A stretch of DNA of 13,169 bases from SIG440 sp045596485 (lineage in GTDB: Bacteria > Bacillota > Clostridia > Monoglobales > Monoglobaceae): NCBI GenBank assembly GCA_045596485.1, contig JAZOCL010000002.1, forward strand, positions 1-13,169, read 5' to 3'. Under the pieces are notes generated by a model that saw only the letters and a program-made list of their open reading frames with translations, had not been told where the DNA came from and ran no database searches. Both the position numbers and the translations under genes were made by a program. Each line of letters opens with the position of its first letter. The first letter of the stretch is position 1. Below are positions 5,748 to 13,169 of the stretch, in pieces.

Positions 5748-7757
5748 ATGAAAACCGAAAAAACAGCTGCGAAGATTTTCTTCAATTCACGGCGAAGATA
5801 CATACGTTTGGGAGTGTATGCGGTATTGCTGGTCGCTCTCGGCATTGTTATGGCAATAAACCGCAGACCCGAGGCGATTTTGGAGCTTGCTCTTACGGTG
5901 GGAGTTGTGGCTTTTGAGATTTTTCACGTTCAAAAGAGCCAGAAGGAATTTCTCAGATACACAGAGCATCTTGATTTCTGCCTAAATGATAATTCACGTG
6001 GCTCACTTCTCAACTATCCCGCACCTCTTGTGATAACAGATATGTCAGGGAAGATAAACTGGTATAACGACTGGTTCAGAAGTGCCATTGGCGAGGGTGA
6101 CCTCTTTGGCAAGGACGTTGCAGAGCTGATTCCTGAGCTTCAGATAAGCAGATTTGTGGAGACCGACGAGCATACCAGAGTCAATTTAACTATCGGCGAC
6201 AACTGCTATGAGGTTTGGGGAAATGTGGCAAAGAATGCCACCCTTACAAACAGAGACAGTCTGGTTGTGCTTTATTTCATTGACAAAACCGAGGAGGTCC
6301 GCACAGCGAAGCTTCGTGATGACGAACAGCTCATCGAAACCGTTGTTATCATAGATAACTATGACGAGGTTCTCAAAGAAACCCCCGACACAAACCACGG
6401 TGCCCTTTTGGGTGAGATTGAATCAAAAATCGGTGCATGGGTTGCTCTGGGCAACGGAGTTATGCGCAAATACGAGCGCGACAAGTATATTGTGCTTTTC
6501 AATAACAAAGAATTTGCCAAAATTATGGAAAACAAATTTACTGTTCTTGACGAGGTGCGCAGCATAAATCACGAAAATAAAATCCCTGCCACACTCAGTA
6601 TCGGTGTGGGAAGGTCGGGTCAGGACGTTGCTGAAAACGATAAGTATGCACGTCTTGCCATTGATATGGCACTGGGTCGTGGCGGTGACCAGGTGGTTAT
6701 TCGAGACAGCGTGAACTTTACCTTTTTCGGTGCAAAAACCCGTGAGGTTGAAAAAAGAACCAAGGTAAGAGCCAGAGTTATGGCACACGCACTAAGAGAA
6801 TTGGTTGATCATTCGAGCAAGGTACTGATTATGGGTCACAGTCATTCGGATATGGATAGTCTGGGTGCGGCAATCGGACTTTTTAAGGCTGTGAAAAGCC
6901 GTGGCAAGGATGCATTTATCGTTATTGACCAGTCCCAAAGCAATGCAAAAATGATGCTTCAGGAATTCAAAGCAATTCCTCAGTATGACGACGCGTTTAT
7001 CAGCGGCGAGCACGCCTTGAATATATTCGAAAAAGAAACTCTGGTTATTGTGGTGGACGTACATCGTCCGGGAATGGTTGAATGTCCTGAGCTATTGCAG
7101 CACGCAAAGAATGTTGTGCTCATTGACCATCACCGCAAGAGCGAGGATTTTATCGAAAACCCCGTTCTCACATATCACGAGCCCTTCGCATCTTCAACCT
7201 GCGAAATGATAACCGAAATTCTGCAGTATATTCAGGAAAATGAGCGTCTCACCAAGCAGGAGGCAGAGGCTCTTTATGCCGGTATTTTTATGGATACAAA
7301 GGGCTTTACCTTCAAAGCAGGTGTCAGAACCTTTGAGGCGGCGTCATACCTCCGAAGAATGGGCGTTGACACCGTCAACGTGCGAAAGTTCTTCAAAACC
7401 AACATTGGCAGCTATGTTGCCAAGGCTGAAATTATCAGAACGGCAGTTGTTTTCAAGGAGAACATAGCTTTGTCGTATCTGTATGAAGAATGTCCCGATA
7501 TGGCGGTTACGGTTGCACAGGCGGCAGATGAACTTCTCAATATTTCAGGTATTGAAGCCTCTTTTGTTCTTGCTGCGGCAGGGAACAGAGTGTTGATTAG
7601 CGGACGTTCACTTGAATCTGTGAATGTTCAGGTGATTCTTGAAAAGCTGGGCGGTGGCGGACACATAACCATTGCAGGCGCACAGCTTGAGGATACAAGC
7701 ATTGAACAGGCAGACAGACTTCTGAAGGAAGCTATTGAAGAGGTTCTCAGCCAATAA
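5748..7757 (+). CDS. gdpP: Cyclic di-AMP phosphodiesterase GdpP (YybT)
   Basis: GdpP is a membrane-anchored phosphodiesterase that hydrolyses the second messenger cyclic di-AMP to pApA, affecting wall stress, potassium and osmotic balance. The 669-residue protein has two N-terminal membrane segments (about 19-37 and 43-59), a PAS-like domain (about 85-180), a degenerate GGDEF domain (about 195-320, ending in ALGRGGDQVVI at 308-318), and the catalytic DHH-DHHA1 module (about 355-669). Manganese ligands are visible: GHSHSDMDS (363-371, His364, Asp368, Asp370), VVDVHRP (435-441, Asp437), DHH (460-462) and FMDTKGF (514-520, Asp516). The DHHA1 glycine motif is GGGGHITIAG (635-644). All catalytic residues expected of the family are present, so it should be active. 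A very good SD, GGAGGTGA (5734-5741), precedes the ATG by 6 nt. It follows yybS and precedes rplI, as in B. subtilis. Confidence 0.96.
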   Translation: MKTEKTAAKIFFNSRRRYIRLGVYAVLLVALGIVMAINRRPEAILELALTVGVVAFEIFHVQKSQKEFLRYTEHLDFCLNDNSRGSLLNYPAPLVITDMSGKINWYNDWFRSAIGEGDLFGKDVAELIPELQISRFVETDEHTRVNLTIGDNCYEVWGNVAKNATLTNRDSLVVLYFIDKTEEVRTAKLRDDEQLIETVVIIDNYDEVLKETPDTNHGALLGEIESKIGAWVALGNGVMRKYERDKYIVLFNNKEFAKIMENKFTVLDEVRSINHENKIPATLSIGVGRSGQDVAENDKYARLAIDMALGRGGDQVVIRDSVNFTFFGAKTREVEKRTKVRARVMAHALRELVDHSSKVLIMGHSHSDMDSLGAAIGLFKAVKSRGKDAFIVIDQSQSNAKMMLQEFKAIPQYDDAFISGEHALNIFEKETLVIVVDVHRPGMVECPELLQHAKNVVLIDHHRKSEDFIENPVLTYHEPFASSTCEMITEILQYIQENERLTKQEAEALYAGIFMDTKGFTFKAGVRTFEAASYLRRMGVDTVNVRKFFKTNIGSYVAKAEIIRTAVVFKENIALSYLYEECPDMAVTVAQAADELLNISGIEASFVLAAAGNRVLISGRSLESVNVQVILEKLGGGGHITIAGAQLEDTSIEQADRLLKEAIEEVLSQ

Positions 7758-7794
7758 GACATTTGAAATTATTTACTGAAAGGATGACGATAAA

Positions 7795-8244
7795 ATGAAA
7801 GTTATACTCACAAAGGACGTAAAGGGACAGGGAAAAAAGGGCGATCTGATAGACGTAAGTGACGGATATGCAAGAAACTTTCTGCTTCCCAAGGGTCTTG
7901 CAATAGAAGCAAGCAAGCAGGCAATCAACGACCTTGAAGGAAAGCGCGGTGCCGAGGCATATCGCAAGAATCTTGAAGAAGAAAAAGCAAGAAACATCGC
8001 TGAACGTATGAAGGAAATCACAGTTACCCTTCAGGCAAAGGCAGGTGCTGGCGGCAAGCTTTTCGGCTCAATTACATCAAAGGATGTTGCCGAGGCTCTT
8101 AAAGCACAGTTTAACATTGACATTGACAAAAGAAAGTTTGAACTCAAGGACGGCATAAAAAACTGCGGTGTGACTGAGGTTTCGGTTCGTCTTTATCCCC
8201 AGATTACAGGCAAGTTCAAGGTTAATGTTGTTGAACAGAAATAG
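7795..8244 (+). CDS. rplI: 50S ribosomal protein L9
   Basis: Ribosomal protein L9 binds 23S rRNA near the L1 stalk and helps keep reading frame during translation. The 149-residue length is normal. The N-terminal domain begins MKVILTKDVKGQGKKGDLIDV and carries the family signature, including GYARNFLLPKGLA (24-36). A long, charged connecting helix spans about 40-75, and the C-terminal RNA-binding domain follows (about 80-149, with GGKLFGSIT near 83-91). The ATG start has AAAGGA (7779-7784) 10 nt upstream. It lies 37 nt after gdpP and 33 nt before the preferred dnaB start with no terminator between them. Nothing is odd about the gene. Confidence 0.97.
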   Translation: MKVILTKDVKGQGKKGDLIDVSDGYARNFLLPKGLAIEASKQAINDLEGKRGAEAYRKNLEEEKARNIAERMKEITVTLQAKAGAGGKLFGSITSKDVAEALKAQFNIDIDKRKFELKDGIKNCGVTEVSVRLYPQITGKFKVNVVEQK

Positions 8245-8262
8245 AGAATTCTACTGATGAAA

Positions 8263-8271
8263 AAGGAGGGG
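8263..8271 (+). promoter_or_regulatory. Ribosome binding site that fixes the dnaB start
   Basis: AAGGAGGGG lies 6-7 nt before the GTG codon at 8278. It overlaps codons of a longer reading frame that opens with ATG at 8257, and that ATG has no SD-like sequence in front of it. The site therefore argues for initiation at GTG 8278. Confidence 0.8.
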
Positions 8272-8277
8272 AATACC

Positions 8278-9639
8278 GTGGAAGAAAAGGTGAATCCGGA
8301 TTATGCAGGTTTTGAAAGGGCAATGCCCTTCAGCCGTGAGGCAGAGCTTTCGGTTTTGGGTGCAATGCTTCTTGATATGCAGTGTATTCCCGATGCAATA
8401 AGTCTTTGCAGAGCAACAGACTTTTATATTGAACGAAACAAAGAGCTTTTTGAAGCAATTGTTGACCTTTACAATCTTGGAAAGCCCATTGATATTGTAA
8501 CAATAAAGCAACAGCTGACCCTTCGGGGGGTTCTTGAGGCTGTGGGCGGTCTTGATTTTGTTATGGAAGCTATGAGTATGGTTCCCACAACCAACAACGT
8601 GAAGCATTATGCCGAAATTGTTGCGCAAAAGGCGCTGCTCAGAAGCATAATAAAAATTTCCGAAAAGGCAATGAACGATTGCTACAAGGGCGACGAGGAT
8701 GCCGATGCGGTTATCGGCGAAATGGAACAAAAGCTTATTGACATATCCCAGGAGCGCAGCTCAAAGGGACCTGTTCATTTGAGAACATACTTAGGTCAGA
8801 GCATTGAAAAGGTTGCCGAGTTATCCGAAAACGCAGAAGATGTTACAGGAATACCCACAGGCTTTATTGATTTGGACAAGCGTACAGCAGGTCTTCACGG
8901 CTCGGAGCTGGTGCTTATTGCGGCTCGTCCCGGTATGGGCAAAACAAGCTTTGCTCTCAATATTGCTCAGAATGCGGCAATTGATGCAGGAGTCTGTGTT
9001 GCGGTGTTCAACCTTGAAATGCCGGGTATTCAGATTGCAAACAGAATGCTTTCAAGTGAAGCCATGGTCAGATCCGAAGCCCTGAAAAAAGGTAATATCA
9101 AGGACGAAGAATGGGAAAAAATCGGCGAGGCAGTTGACGTTCTCAGCCGTGCAAATATTTATATTGATGACACATCCTCAATCACTGCGTCAGAGATTGT
9201 TTCAAGGTGCAGAAAGCTCAAAATGGAACATAATCTGGGACTTGTGGTTATTGACTATATTCAGCTCATAAGCGGTGGAAAGTCAAAGGGCGACGGAAAC
9301 CGTCAGCAGGAAATCTCCGAAATTTCGCGAAGCCTGAAGATTATGGCAAACGATTTGAATATTCCTGTTATTGCTCTTTCGCAGCTCAACCGTTCGGTTG
9401 AAAACCGTGACGTAAAGGAGCCAAGGCTCAGCGACCTGCGTGAATCTGGTGCAATCGAGCAGGATGCCGATATGGTTATGTTTTTGTATCGTGAGGGTGC
9501 TTACAACGAGGCGGCAGAAGAACCAAACCGCACAAAGTGCATTTTTGCAAAGCACAGAAACGGTGAAACCGGTCACGAGTTCTTAACCTGGCTTGGTGAA
9601 TACACCAAATTTTCTAATTGGAGTGGAAGCCGTGAATAA
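8278..9639 (+). CDS. dnaB: Replicative DNA helicase DnaB
   Basis: DnaB is the hexameric 5'-3' helicase that unwinds the chromosome at the replication fork and recruits primase (it is named DnaC in Bacillus). The chosen GTG start gives 453 residues, a usual length. An N-terminal helical domain (about 10-110, beginning PFSREAELSVLGAMLLD) is joined by a linker to the RecA-like motor domain (about 185-450). There are Walker A in ARPGMGKTS (216-224), FNLEM with the likely catalytic Glu (244-248), Walker B VVIDYIQLI (323-331), ALSQLNRSVE (366-375) and DLRESGAIEQDAD (386-398). The start is set by AAGGAGGGG at 8263-8271; an ATG at 8257 would add seven residues but would have the SD inside the gene. 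It follows rplI by 33 nt, as in B. subtilis, and its last 8 nt overlap tilS. No intein insertion or frame break is seen in this gene. Confidence 0.97.
   Translation: MEEKVNPDYAGFERAMPFSREAELSVLGAMLLDMQCIPDAISLCRATDFYIERNKELFEAIVDLYNLGKPIDIVTIKQQLTLRGVLEAVGGLDFVMEAMSMVPTTNNVKHYAEIVAQKALLRSIIKISEKAMNDCYKGDEDADAVIGEMEQKLIDISQERSSKGPVHLRTYLGQSIEKVAELSENAEDVTGIPTGFIDLDKRTAGLHGSELVLIAARPGMGKTSFALNIAQNAAIDAGVCVAVFNLEMPGIQIANRMLSSEAMVRSEALKKGNIKDEEWEKIGEAVDVLSRANIYIDDTSSITASEIVSRCRKLKMEHNLGLVVIDYIQLISGGKSKGDGNRQQEISEISRSLKIMANDLNIPVIALSQLNRSVENRDVKEPRLSDLRESGAIEQDADMVMFLYREGAYNEAAEEPNRTKCIFAKHRNGETGHEFLTWLGEYTKFSNWSGSRE
9620..9626 (+). promoter_or_regulatory. Ribosome binding site that supports the tilS start
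   Basis: GGAGTGG, inside the last codons of dnaB, places GGAG 8 nt before the GTG codon at 9632. Earlier in-frame starts (TTG 9593, GTG 9596) have weaker upstream sequence, so 9632 is preferred. A GTG at 9623 would overlap the SD itself. Confidence 0.6.
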
Positions 9640-11047
9640 TGCCAATTCTGTTATGCAGAATGTTATGACCACTATTTTTGAACATAATATGATTAATAAG
9701 GGCGACAGAGTTCTTGCTGCGGTTTCGGGAGGTGCCGATTCGGTTTGTATGCTCCACGTGCTGAACCGCTTGAAGGATTCTCTTGGCTTCAGCATCTATT
9801 GCGCCCACCTCAATCACGGACTTCGCGGCGAGGCTGCAGATAATGATGAGCAGTTTGTTGTTGAGCTTTGCGGAAGGCTAAACATTCCCGTGTTCACAAA
9901 GACGGTTGATGTGGCGGCTTTGGCAGAAGAGAAAAAGCTCTCCACCGAAGAAGCCGGGCGAATGGCGAGATATGAATTTTTTGAAGAGCTTTCAAAAAAG
10001 TTCCGAATAGACAAAATCGCAACAGCACACAACAAAAATGACAATGCCGAAACTGTTCTGATGCGGATTTTGCGAGGAACGGGAATTGACGGGCTAAAGG
10101 GTATTTCATATGTCCGTGATGACGGGGTCATAAGACCTGTTCTTGATTTATCTAGGGCAGAGATTGAAAGCTACTGCAGCGAAAACAGCCTTGAATTCTG
10201 TACCGATGCAACAAATTTTGAAAACGACTACACAAGAAACAAGATACGAAATCAGCTGATTCCATATCTCCAAGAAAGCTTCAACGCAAAAGCGGTTGAC
10301 AGCCTTTGCAGACTTGCTGAAAATGCAAGGGAGGACGCCGAGTTTCTTGAAAGCTACGCAAGACGTCTTTATGCAAGACTGTGTAATCCCCTGCCGGGAA
10401 ACAAGAGTATAACGTTGCATATTGAGAGTCTGGCAATGGTGGATAAAGCAATTGTTGCCAGAGTTATAAGGATTGCGGCAGCAGAAGAAAAGCAGGGACT
10501 CAGGCTTGAGAAAAAGCACATTGATGATGTGCTTGAGCTTATGACAAAGCAGACAGGGGCAGCCATAGATTTGCCCGATGGTCTGACAGTGAGTGTTCAG
10601 TACGGCTGGCTGCTGTTCGAGGATAAAAACTCGGTTAAAAAAATCCAAGGTGAAGAGAATGGTTTTTTTACAGCAATTTCACCCTTGCAGACAGTTTTTG
10701 TTGAACCCTTGGGCAAAAGTGTTTCCTTGAAAATTGAGGATGCAAAAACCTATATCTGCAAGGTTAATGAAACGGCAATCAGCTATGACGCTGTTGACGG
10801 TCAAATGCTGTTTTTGCGGAGCCGCCGAAGCGGTGACCGTATTGTGTGGTTTCCTGACGGCAGAACCAAAAAGATAAAAAACGTGCTCATAGATTACAAG
10901 ATTCCCAAAAACGACAGAGACAGAATTCCTCTGCTTTGCACGGGCTCTGAGGTCCTTGCCATTGTGGGGAGTCGTGTGAGTGAAAAATATAAAATTACAA
11001 ATGAAACAGAGAGGGCTTTGGTGATTGAGTATGGAACAAAAGAATAA
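9632..11047 (+). CDS. tilS: tRNA(Ile)-lysidine synthetase TilS
   Basis: TilS uses ATP and lysine to convert C34 of the CAU anticodon of tRNA-Ile2 to lysidine, changing its reading from AUG to AUA; it is usually essential. The preferred GTG start gives 471 residues. The N-terminal PP-loop ATPase contains AAVSGGADSV (29-38), HLNHGLRG (59-66) and TAHNKNDNAETVLMRILRGTG (131-151), with the downstream NDYTRNKIRNQLIP (198-211). The substrate-binding middle part (about 215-330) and the C-terminal domain (about 390-465, FLRSRRSGDRI then KIKNVLIDYKIP) are both present, so this is the long, two-domain form common in Firmicutes. The start overlaps dnaB by 8 nt and the stop overlaps hpt by 17 nt, which suggests translational coupling on both sides. 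Start choice is the main uncertainty; upstream alternatives exist at 9593 and 9596. Confidence 0.95.
   Translation: MNNANSVMQNVMTTIFEHNMINKGDRVLAAVSGGADSVCMLHVLNRLKDSLGFSIYCAHLNHGLRGEAADNDEQFVVELCGRLNIPVFTKTVDVAALAEEKKLSTEEAGRMARYEFFEELSKKFRIDKIATAHNKNDNAETVLMRILRGTGIDGLKGISYVRDDGVIRPVLDLSRAEIESYCSENSLEFCTDATNFENDYTRNKIRNQLIPYLQESFNAKAVDSLCRLAENAREDAEFLESYARRLYARLCNPLPGNKSITLHIESLAMVDKAIVARVIRIAAAEEKQGLRLEKKHIDDVLELMTKQTGAAIDLPDGLTVSVQYGWLLFEDKNSVKKIQGEENGFFTAISPLQTVFVEPLGKSVSLKIEDAKTYICKVNETAISYDAVDGQMLFLRSRRSGDRIVWFPDGRTKKIKNVLIDYKIPKNDRDRIPLLCTGSEVLAIVGSRVSEKYKITNETERALVIEYGTKE
11020..11025 (+). promoter_or_regulatory. Ribosome binding site that supports the hpt start
   Basis: GGTGAT, complementary to the downstream part of the 16S anti-SD, lies 5 nt before ATG 11031. 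It lies inside the 3' end of tilS. A TTG at 11025, two codons upstream, would overlap this site, so the ATG is the better start. Confidence 0.55.
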
Positions 11048-11558
11048 TCATAAGGTGCTTGTTGATGAAACAACCCTTGAAAAGAGGATAACAGAAATTG
11101 CAGAGGAGATAAACCGCAAGTATCAGGGCGAAACCTTGATTGTTGTGGGAGTTCTCAAGGGTGCGTTTATGTTTATGAGCGACCTTTTGAAGAAAATTAC
11201 GGTTGACACCGAGGTGTATTTTCTCAAGGCATCAAGCTACGGTGCAGGAACAGAAAGCTCGGGAACAGTTAAGATAACCAAGGATATTGAAAAAGATATT
11301 AAGGGCGAAAATGTTCTACTTGTTGAAGATATTATTGACAGCGGCTATACAATGCGTGAAGTGATGAAGCTTTTGGAAGATCGTGAGCCCAAAAATCTTG
11401 AGCTTTGCTCCTGCCTGAGCAAGCCCAGCCGCAGAGTGTGCGAAGTAAAAATTGACTATCTGGGCTTTGAAATTCCTGATGAATTTGTTATCGGCTACGG
11501 TCTCGATTATGCCGAAAAATACAGAAATCTGCCATACATTGGTTACATAGAACAGTAA
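11031..11558 (+). CDS. hpt: Hypoxanthine phosphoribosyltransferase
   Basis: Hpt salvages hypoxanthine, and usually guanine, by joining it to PRPP to make IMP or GMP in the cytosol. The protein has 175 residues from ATG 11031, within the normal range. Visible elements are VGVLKGAFMF (39-48, PPi loop), the flexible loop ASSYGAGTESSG (67-78), the PRPP motif VLLVEDIIDSGYT (95-107, Glu99, Asp100 and Asp103), and the C-terminal YGLDYAEKYRNLPYIG that contacts the purine ring. An in-frame TTG two codons upstream is a poorer start. tilS next to hpt is a conserved pair in Firmicutes; ftsH, which often follows hpt, is not here, and gltX comes 16 nt later. The 17-nt overlap with tilS suggests coupled translation. 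Confidence 0.96.
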   Translation: MEQKNNHKVLVDETTLEKRITEIAEEINRKYQGETLIVVGVLKGAFMFMSDLLKKITVDTEVYFLKASSYGAGTESSGTVKITKDIEKDIKGENVLLVEDIIDSGYTMREVMKLLEDREPKNLELCSCLSKPSRRVCEVKIDYLGFEIPDEFVIGYGLDYAEKYRNLPYIGYIEQ

Positions 11559-11574
11559 ACGGAGGAAAAAGAAA

Positions 11575-13032
11575 ATGAGCAACACTGAAGTAAGAACAAG
11601 ATTTGCACCAAGCCCCACGGGCTATATGCATATAGGAAATCTTAGAACAGCACTTTATGCATATCTTCTGGCAAAGTCAAAGGGCGGAAAGTTTATTTTG
11701 AGAATCGAAGACACCGACCAGGAGAGATATGTTGAAGGTGCTGTTGATGTTATTTACAGAACAATGGCCGACACAGGTCTCATCCACGATGAGGGCCCCG
11801 ACAAGGATGGCGGCTACGGTCCCTACATCCAGAGCGAAAGAAGAGGTATTTACAAGGAATATGCCGAAAAGCTGGTTGAAACGGGTCATGCGTATTATTG
11901 CTTTTGCGATAAGGAACGTCTGGAGGAGCTTCGTCAGAGACAGACTGTTATGAAGGTACCCACAAAGTATGACGGACTCTGCAGCAAGCTCTCAAAGGAA
12001 GAAATCGAAGAAAAGCTCAAAGCAGGAGTACCATATGTAATTCGCCAGAAGATGCCCAAATACGGCAAAACCACCTTCCACGATGAGGTTTTCGGCGAAA
12101 TCTCTGTTGAAAATGCAATCCTTGACGACAATGTTCTTCTGAAGGCTGACGGACTTCCTACCTACAACTTTGCAAACGTAATTGACGACCACCTGATGAA
12201 GATTACCCATATTATCCGCGGAAGCGAATATCTTTCATCAACTCCGAAATATAACCTTCTTTACGAAGCCTTCGGCTGGGATATTCCCAAGTACGTTCAC
12301 GTTTCACCTGTTATGAAGGATGCAAACAACAAGCTCTCAAAGCGTCATGGCGATGCATCTTATGAAGACTTTATTGCAAAGGGCTATCTTAAGGAGGCTA
12401 TTGTCAACTATATTGCTCTCCTTGGCTGGGCTCCCGGTGATGAAAGAGAAAAATTTACAATCGAAGAGCTTATGGAAGCCTTTGATGTAAAGGGTATCAG
12501 CAAATCCCCCGCAATTTTTGATGAGAAGAAGCTGGCATGGCTTAACGGCGAGTATATTAGAGAGCTGTCTCCCGAAAAATTTCACGAAATGGCTCTTCCT
12601 TATTACGAAGGTGTTATCACAAGCCCGTCAATAGACTTGAAAGAGGTGTCGGAGCTCCTTCAGCCCAGATGCGAAAAGCTTTCCGACATTCCCGAGCAGG
12701 TTGACTTCTTTGACAAGCTGCCTGAATATGACAACGAGCTTTATACTCACAAGAAGATGAAGACCAGTCCCGAAAACTCTCTTGAGGCATTGAGTGCGGT
12801 GCTTCCTGTTCTTGAGGGAATAAGCGATTGGACAAAAGAGAATATTCACGATGAGCTCATTGCTCTTGTTGAAAGAATGGAGCTCAAGAATGGCAGAATT
12901 CTCTGGCCTGTTCGTGTTGCGGTTTCGGGCAAGGCGTTTACACCTGGCGGCGGTGTTGAGCTTGCATTCATCTTAGGCAAGGAAGAAACCATAAACCGTA
13001 TCAAGATTGGCATTGAAAAACTCTCAAAGTAA
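11575..13032 (+). CDS. gltX: Glutamate--tRNA ligase
   Basis: GltX is a class I aminoacyl-tRNA synthetase that charges tRNA-Glu; in organisms without a separate glutaminyl enzyme it also charges tRNA-Gln for later amidation, which cannot be decided here. The 485-residue length is typical. Class I motifs are APSPTGYMHIGNLRTALYAY (11-30, the HIGH signature as MHIG) and KLSKRHG (253-259, the KMSKS signature as KLSKR). The catalytic and stem-contact region extends to about 330 and the helical anticodon-binding part to 485. A zinc-site-like CFC (109-111) and YDGLC (132-136) are seen, but the fourth ligand expected in zinc-type enzymes is not evident. The ATG has GGAGG (11561-11565) 9 nt upstream, which supports this start. 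A classical T-box leader is excluded at this spot, because only 16 nt separate it from hpt. Confidence 0.97.
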   Translation: MSNTEVRTRFAPSPTGYMHIGNLRTALYAYLLAKSKGGKFILRIEDTDQERYVEGAVDVIYRTMADTGLIHDEGPDKDGGYGPYIQSERRGIYKEYAEKLVETGHAYYCFCDKERLEELRQRQTVMKVPTKYDGLCSKLSKEEIEEKLKAGVPYVIRQKMPKYGKTTFHDEVFGEISVENAILDDNVLLKADGLPTYNFANVIDDHLMKITHIIRGSEYLSSTPKYNLLYEAFGWDIPKYVHVSPVMKDANNKLSKRHGDASYEDFIAKGYLKEAIVNYIALLGWAPGDEREKFTIEELMEAFDVKGISKSPAIFDEKKLAWLNGEYIRELSPEKFHEMALPYYEGVITSPSIDLKEVSELLQPRCEKLSDIPEQVDFFDKLPEYDNELYTHKKMKTSPENSLEALSAVLPVLEGISDWTKENIHDELIALVERMELKNGRILWPVRVAVSGKAFTPGGGVELAFILGKEETINRIKIGIEKLSK

Positions 13033-13044
13033 GGACTGATATAA

Positions 13045-13169
13045 ATGGATATTACAACAAAATTTTCTGACAAGGTTAAGCATCTCGAGGCTTCGGCTAT
13101 CCGTGAAATATTCAAGCTTCTTGCAAAGCCGGGCATAATCAGCTTTGCAGGCGGTGCGCCTGACCCCAA
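13045..13169 (+). CDS. PLP-dependent aminotransferase, 5' end (partial)
   Basis: The first 41 residues of a gene cut off by the window edge are visible. The segment SAIREIFKLLAKPGIISFAGG (17-37), running on into APDP, is typical of the N-terminus of fold-type I PLP-dependent aminotransferases of the 2-aminoadipate/MocR-like group, where it lies ahead of the large domain. The catalytic lysine and PLP site lie outside the window, so the substrate cannot be told. The ATG has AAGGA (13031-13035), overlapping the gltX stop, 9 nt upstream. It starts 12 nt after gltX on the same strand, so it is probably in the same transcript. The class is fairly secure; the exact activity is not. Confidence 0.8.
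   Translation, partial: MDITTKFSDKVKHLEASAIREIFKLLAKPGIISFAGGAPDP

Overview
This window looks like ordinary core chromosome of a low-to-moderate GC Gram-positive bacterium of the Firmicutes, most likely class Clostridia. The main evidence is gene order: a DUF2232 membrane protein, then gdpP, rplI and the replicative helicase dnaB, matches the yybS-gdpP-rplI-dnaC neighbourhood of Bacillus subtilis. AGGAGG-type ribosome binding sites, GTG starts, and compact glycolytic and tilS-hpt clusters agree with this. I did not attempt a genus or species call. All twelve genes lie on the + strand. The first (pgk) and the last (an aminotransferase) are cut by the window edges.

Layout. (1) Positions 1-2833 carry lower glycolysis: the 3' end of pgk, then tpiA and gpmI, with a hairpin terminator between tpiA and gpmI and a strong 13-bp-stem terminator after gpmI. 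(2) Positions 2944-4551 hold a single amidohydrolase of the YtcJ-like (Amidohydro_3) type, the one clearly accessory-looking gene. (3) Positions 4552-4741 are the longest non-coding stretch (190 bp). It contains a near-consensus sigma-A promoter with an extended -10, a perfect 14-bp palindrome over the predicted transcription start, and a leader of about 105 nt with a small hairpin. (4) Positions 4742-13169 form one tightly packed run: yybS-like, gdpP, rplI, dnaB, tilS, hpt, gltX and a partial aminotransferase. Gaps are -17 to +37 nt and no internal terminator was seen, so this could be one long operon or several overlapping transcription units.

How the genes work together. tpiA, pgk and gpmI interconvert triose phosphates and phosphoglycerates. 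The second run joins cyclic di-AMP turnover (GdpP) to growth functions: ribosomal protein L9, replication-fork unwinding (DnaB), tRNA-Ile lysidine modification (TilS), purine salvage (Hpt) and glutamyl-tRNA synthesis (GltX). dnaB/tilS and tilS/hpt overlap by 8 and 17 nt, which suggests translational coupling.

No gap exceeds 300 bases. I saw no tRNA or rRNA gene, insertion sequence, integrase, CRISPR array, toxin-antitoxin pair or defence system. I found no convincing new biological system. The most interesting unexplained signal is the palindrome and its alternating half-sites at the promoter of the yybS-gdpP run.
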